From: Polytrichum commune | Taxonomy: Eukaryota > Streptophyta > Polytrichopsida > Polytrichales > Polytrichaceae | DNA length: 60,000 nt | NCBI GenBank assembly: GCA_950295325.1 | Contig: OX485808.1 | Coordinates: forward strand, 39,888,527 to 39,948,526 | Direction: 5' to 3' | Part shown: in pieces, positions 59,191 to 60,000 of the stretch | How positions within the stretch are numbered: position 1 is the stretch's first letter | Layout: the number at the start of each line of letters is the position of its first letter | Notes under the pieces: generated by a model | Databases searched by the model: none | What the model was told of the DNA's origin: nothing | Seen by the model: the letters and a program-made list of their open reading frames with translations, nothing else | Position numbers and translations under genes: made by a program

Positions 59191-59638
59191 GTAGTTTCCA
59201 TTAAAATGAGAGTATGTTAAGCTGGGAAATCGACTCATTTAGGTTGAGTCGACCTAAATGAGGACATTATTTTGTCAATTTAGGTTGAGTCGACCTAAAT
59301 GAGGACATTATGTTGTCAATTTAGGTTGAGTCGACCTAAATGAGGACAATTATGTTAGTCAATTTAGGTTGAGTCGACCTAAATGAGGACAATATTTTGT
59401 CAATTTAGGTTGAGTCGACCTAAACGAGGACATTATGTTGTCAATTTAGGTTGAGTCGACCTAAATGAGGACAATTATGTTAGTCAATTTAGGTTGAGTT
59501 GACCTAAATGAGGACAATATGTTAGTCAATTTAGGTTGAGTCGACTTAAATGAGGACAATATGTTGTTAATTTAGATTGAGTCGACCTAAATGAGTCGAT
59601 TTCCCAGCTTAACATACTCTCATTTTAATGGAAACTAC
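59191..59638. mobile_element. Fold-back element with perfect 50-bp inverted ends and internal minisatellite
   Basis: Bases 59191-59240 and 59589-59638 are exact reverse complements, beginning GTAGTTTCCATTAAAATGAG and continuing to ATCGACTCATTT. Between them lie nine tandem units. No target duplication is obvious (CGT on the left, GGC on the right), so the true edge may lie a few bases out. The structure resembles fold-back or Mutator-like non-autonomous elements; classification is inference. Confidence 0.85.
59238..59590 (+). repeat. Nine-unit 41-43-bp minisatellite of palindromic units
   Basis: AGGTTGAGT-type starts are at 59241, 59282, 59323, 59366, 59407, 59448, 59491, 59533 and 59574 (spacing 41-43). 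Each unit contains TTTAGGT, TGAGTCG and ACCTAAA, so the arms pair perfectly, then ATGAGGACA and a TATGTT(A/G)GTCAA-like spacer. Differences between units are few. TGAGTCG resembles a bZIP/AP-1 half-site, which may be coincidental. Confidence 0.95.
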
Positions 59639-59844
59639 GGCAGAATTTACGGCGGAAAATCAAATGTTACTTTTTTACTTGTACTCTACAACTTTCCAGT
59701 GATTTTCATTTCATTCTTGGATTAATAGTTTGCTTTATGTACTCTCAATTCACTGGAAAATCTCATTTTAATGAATATTGTGTTCCATCCAGTTATGCTA
59801 GCACATGATCAATACATAAACTCGTTGATCCAATGGCCACATAG

Positions 59845-60000
59845 GTTTGTGGAGTTGGAAGTGCCCACAATAGGTGCAAAGACTAAAGTCTTAAAGCAGC
59901 ATATTCATACTCATGCCATCAACAATGAACAGGGAGAACCAACCGTTAGTTACAGATGAACCGGTTGAGTTTGAGAAACAACGGGTTGAAATTCAAAGAC
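59845..60000 (+). pseudogene. Family Y repeat, copy 4, cut by the window edge
   Basis: FVELEVPTIG (about 59849-59878) is followed by MNRENQPLVTDEPVEFEKQR from 59924, open to the last base. FVELEVPTIG also occurs at 56058-56087. The linkage here suggests both belong to one former protein, separated in this copy by a frameshift. The element continues beyond the window. Confidence 0.45.

Noticed and set aside
59238-59590. Regular 41-43-bp repeats suggesting a CRISPR-like array
   Set aside because: The spacers are as conserved as the repeats, the array lies inside inverted transposon-like ends, and the genome is eukaryotic with no cas genes.

Overview
This is a nuclear window from a eukaryote, almost certainly a land plant. 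It has long gene-poor stretches, one intron-containing gene with GT-AG introns, and many small transposons. The best evidence for a plant is a five-exon Nudix hydrolase (minus strand, 15505-17400) whose spliced protein of 182 residues resembles the Arabidopsis NUDT16/17/18/21 group in length and in its ARTGR and CIPYR motifs. I cannot name the species. The transposon content (a LINE, a zinc-finger-862-like hAT transposase, many MITEs) would fit a seed-free or seed plant with a repeat-rich genome.

Layout. 1-5.5 kb: intergenic DNA with a TA-flanked MITE (722-981), remnants of dispersed families X and Y, a truncated family-B MITE and the first complete family-A MITE (4357-4940). 5.5-10.6 kb: an imperfect inverted duplication carrying three broken copies of a RING-finger gene related to RMA/RNF185 ubiquitin ligases and two broken copies of an unidentified gene end, with a family-B MITE between the arms. 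10.6-15.5 kb: a second family-A MITE, a 53-bp copy of its left border, and a near-identical 262-bp tandem duplication. 15.5-20 kb: the Nudix gene with a probable long 5-prime leader. 20-42 kb: AT-rich gene-free DNA with nested family-X elements, a third family-A MITE, a Tourist-like element (37760-38310), LINE tails, a near-perfect palindrome and a possible LTR end. 42.6-48.4 kb: a dead hAT-type transposase followed by a dead LINE. 48.4-60 kb: scattered LINE, X and Y fragments and, at 59.2 kb, a fold-back element with perfect 50-bp inverted ends around nine palindromic 41-43-bp tandem units.

How the genes work together: they mostly do not. Only the Nudix gene looks intact, and everything else coding is a decayed mobile element or a broken gene copy. 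I found no operon, CRISPR array, convincing tRNA or rRNA, or organelle insertion, and no multi-gene undescribed system. The most unusual items are the fold-back minisatellite element, family Y (four copies of an unidentified reading frame), the inverted RING duplication with a fold-back junction, and the several MITE families whose ends and target duplications can be read directly.
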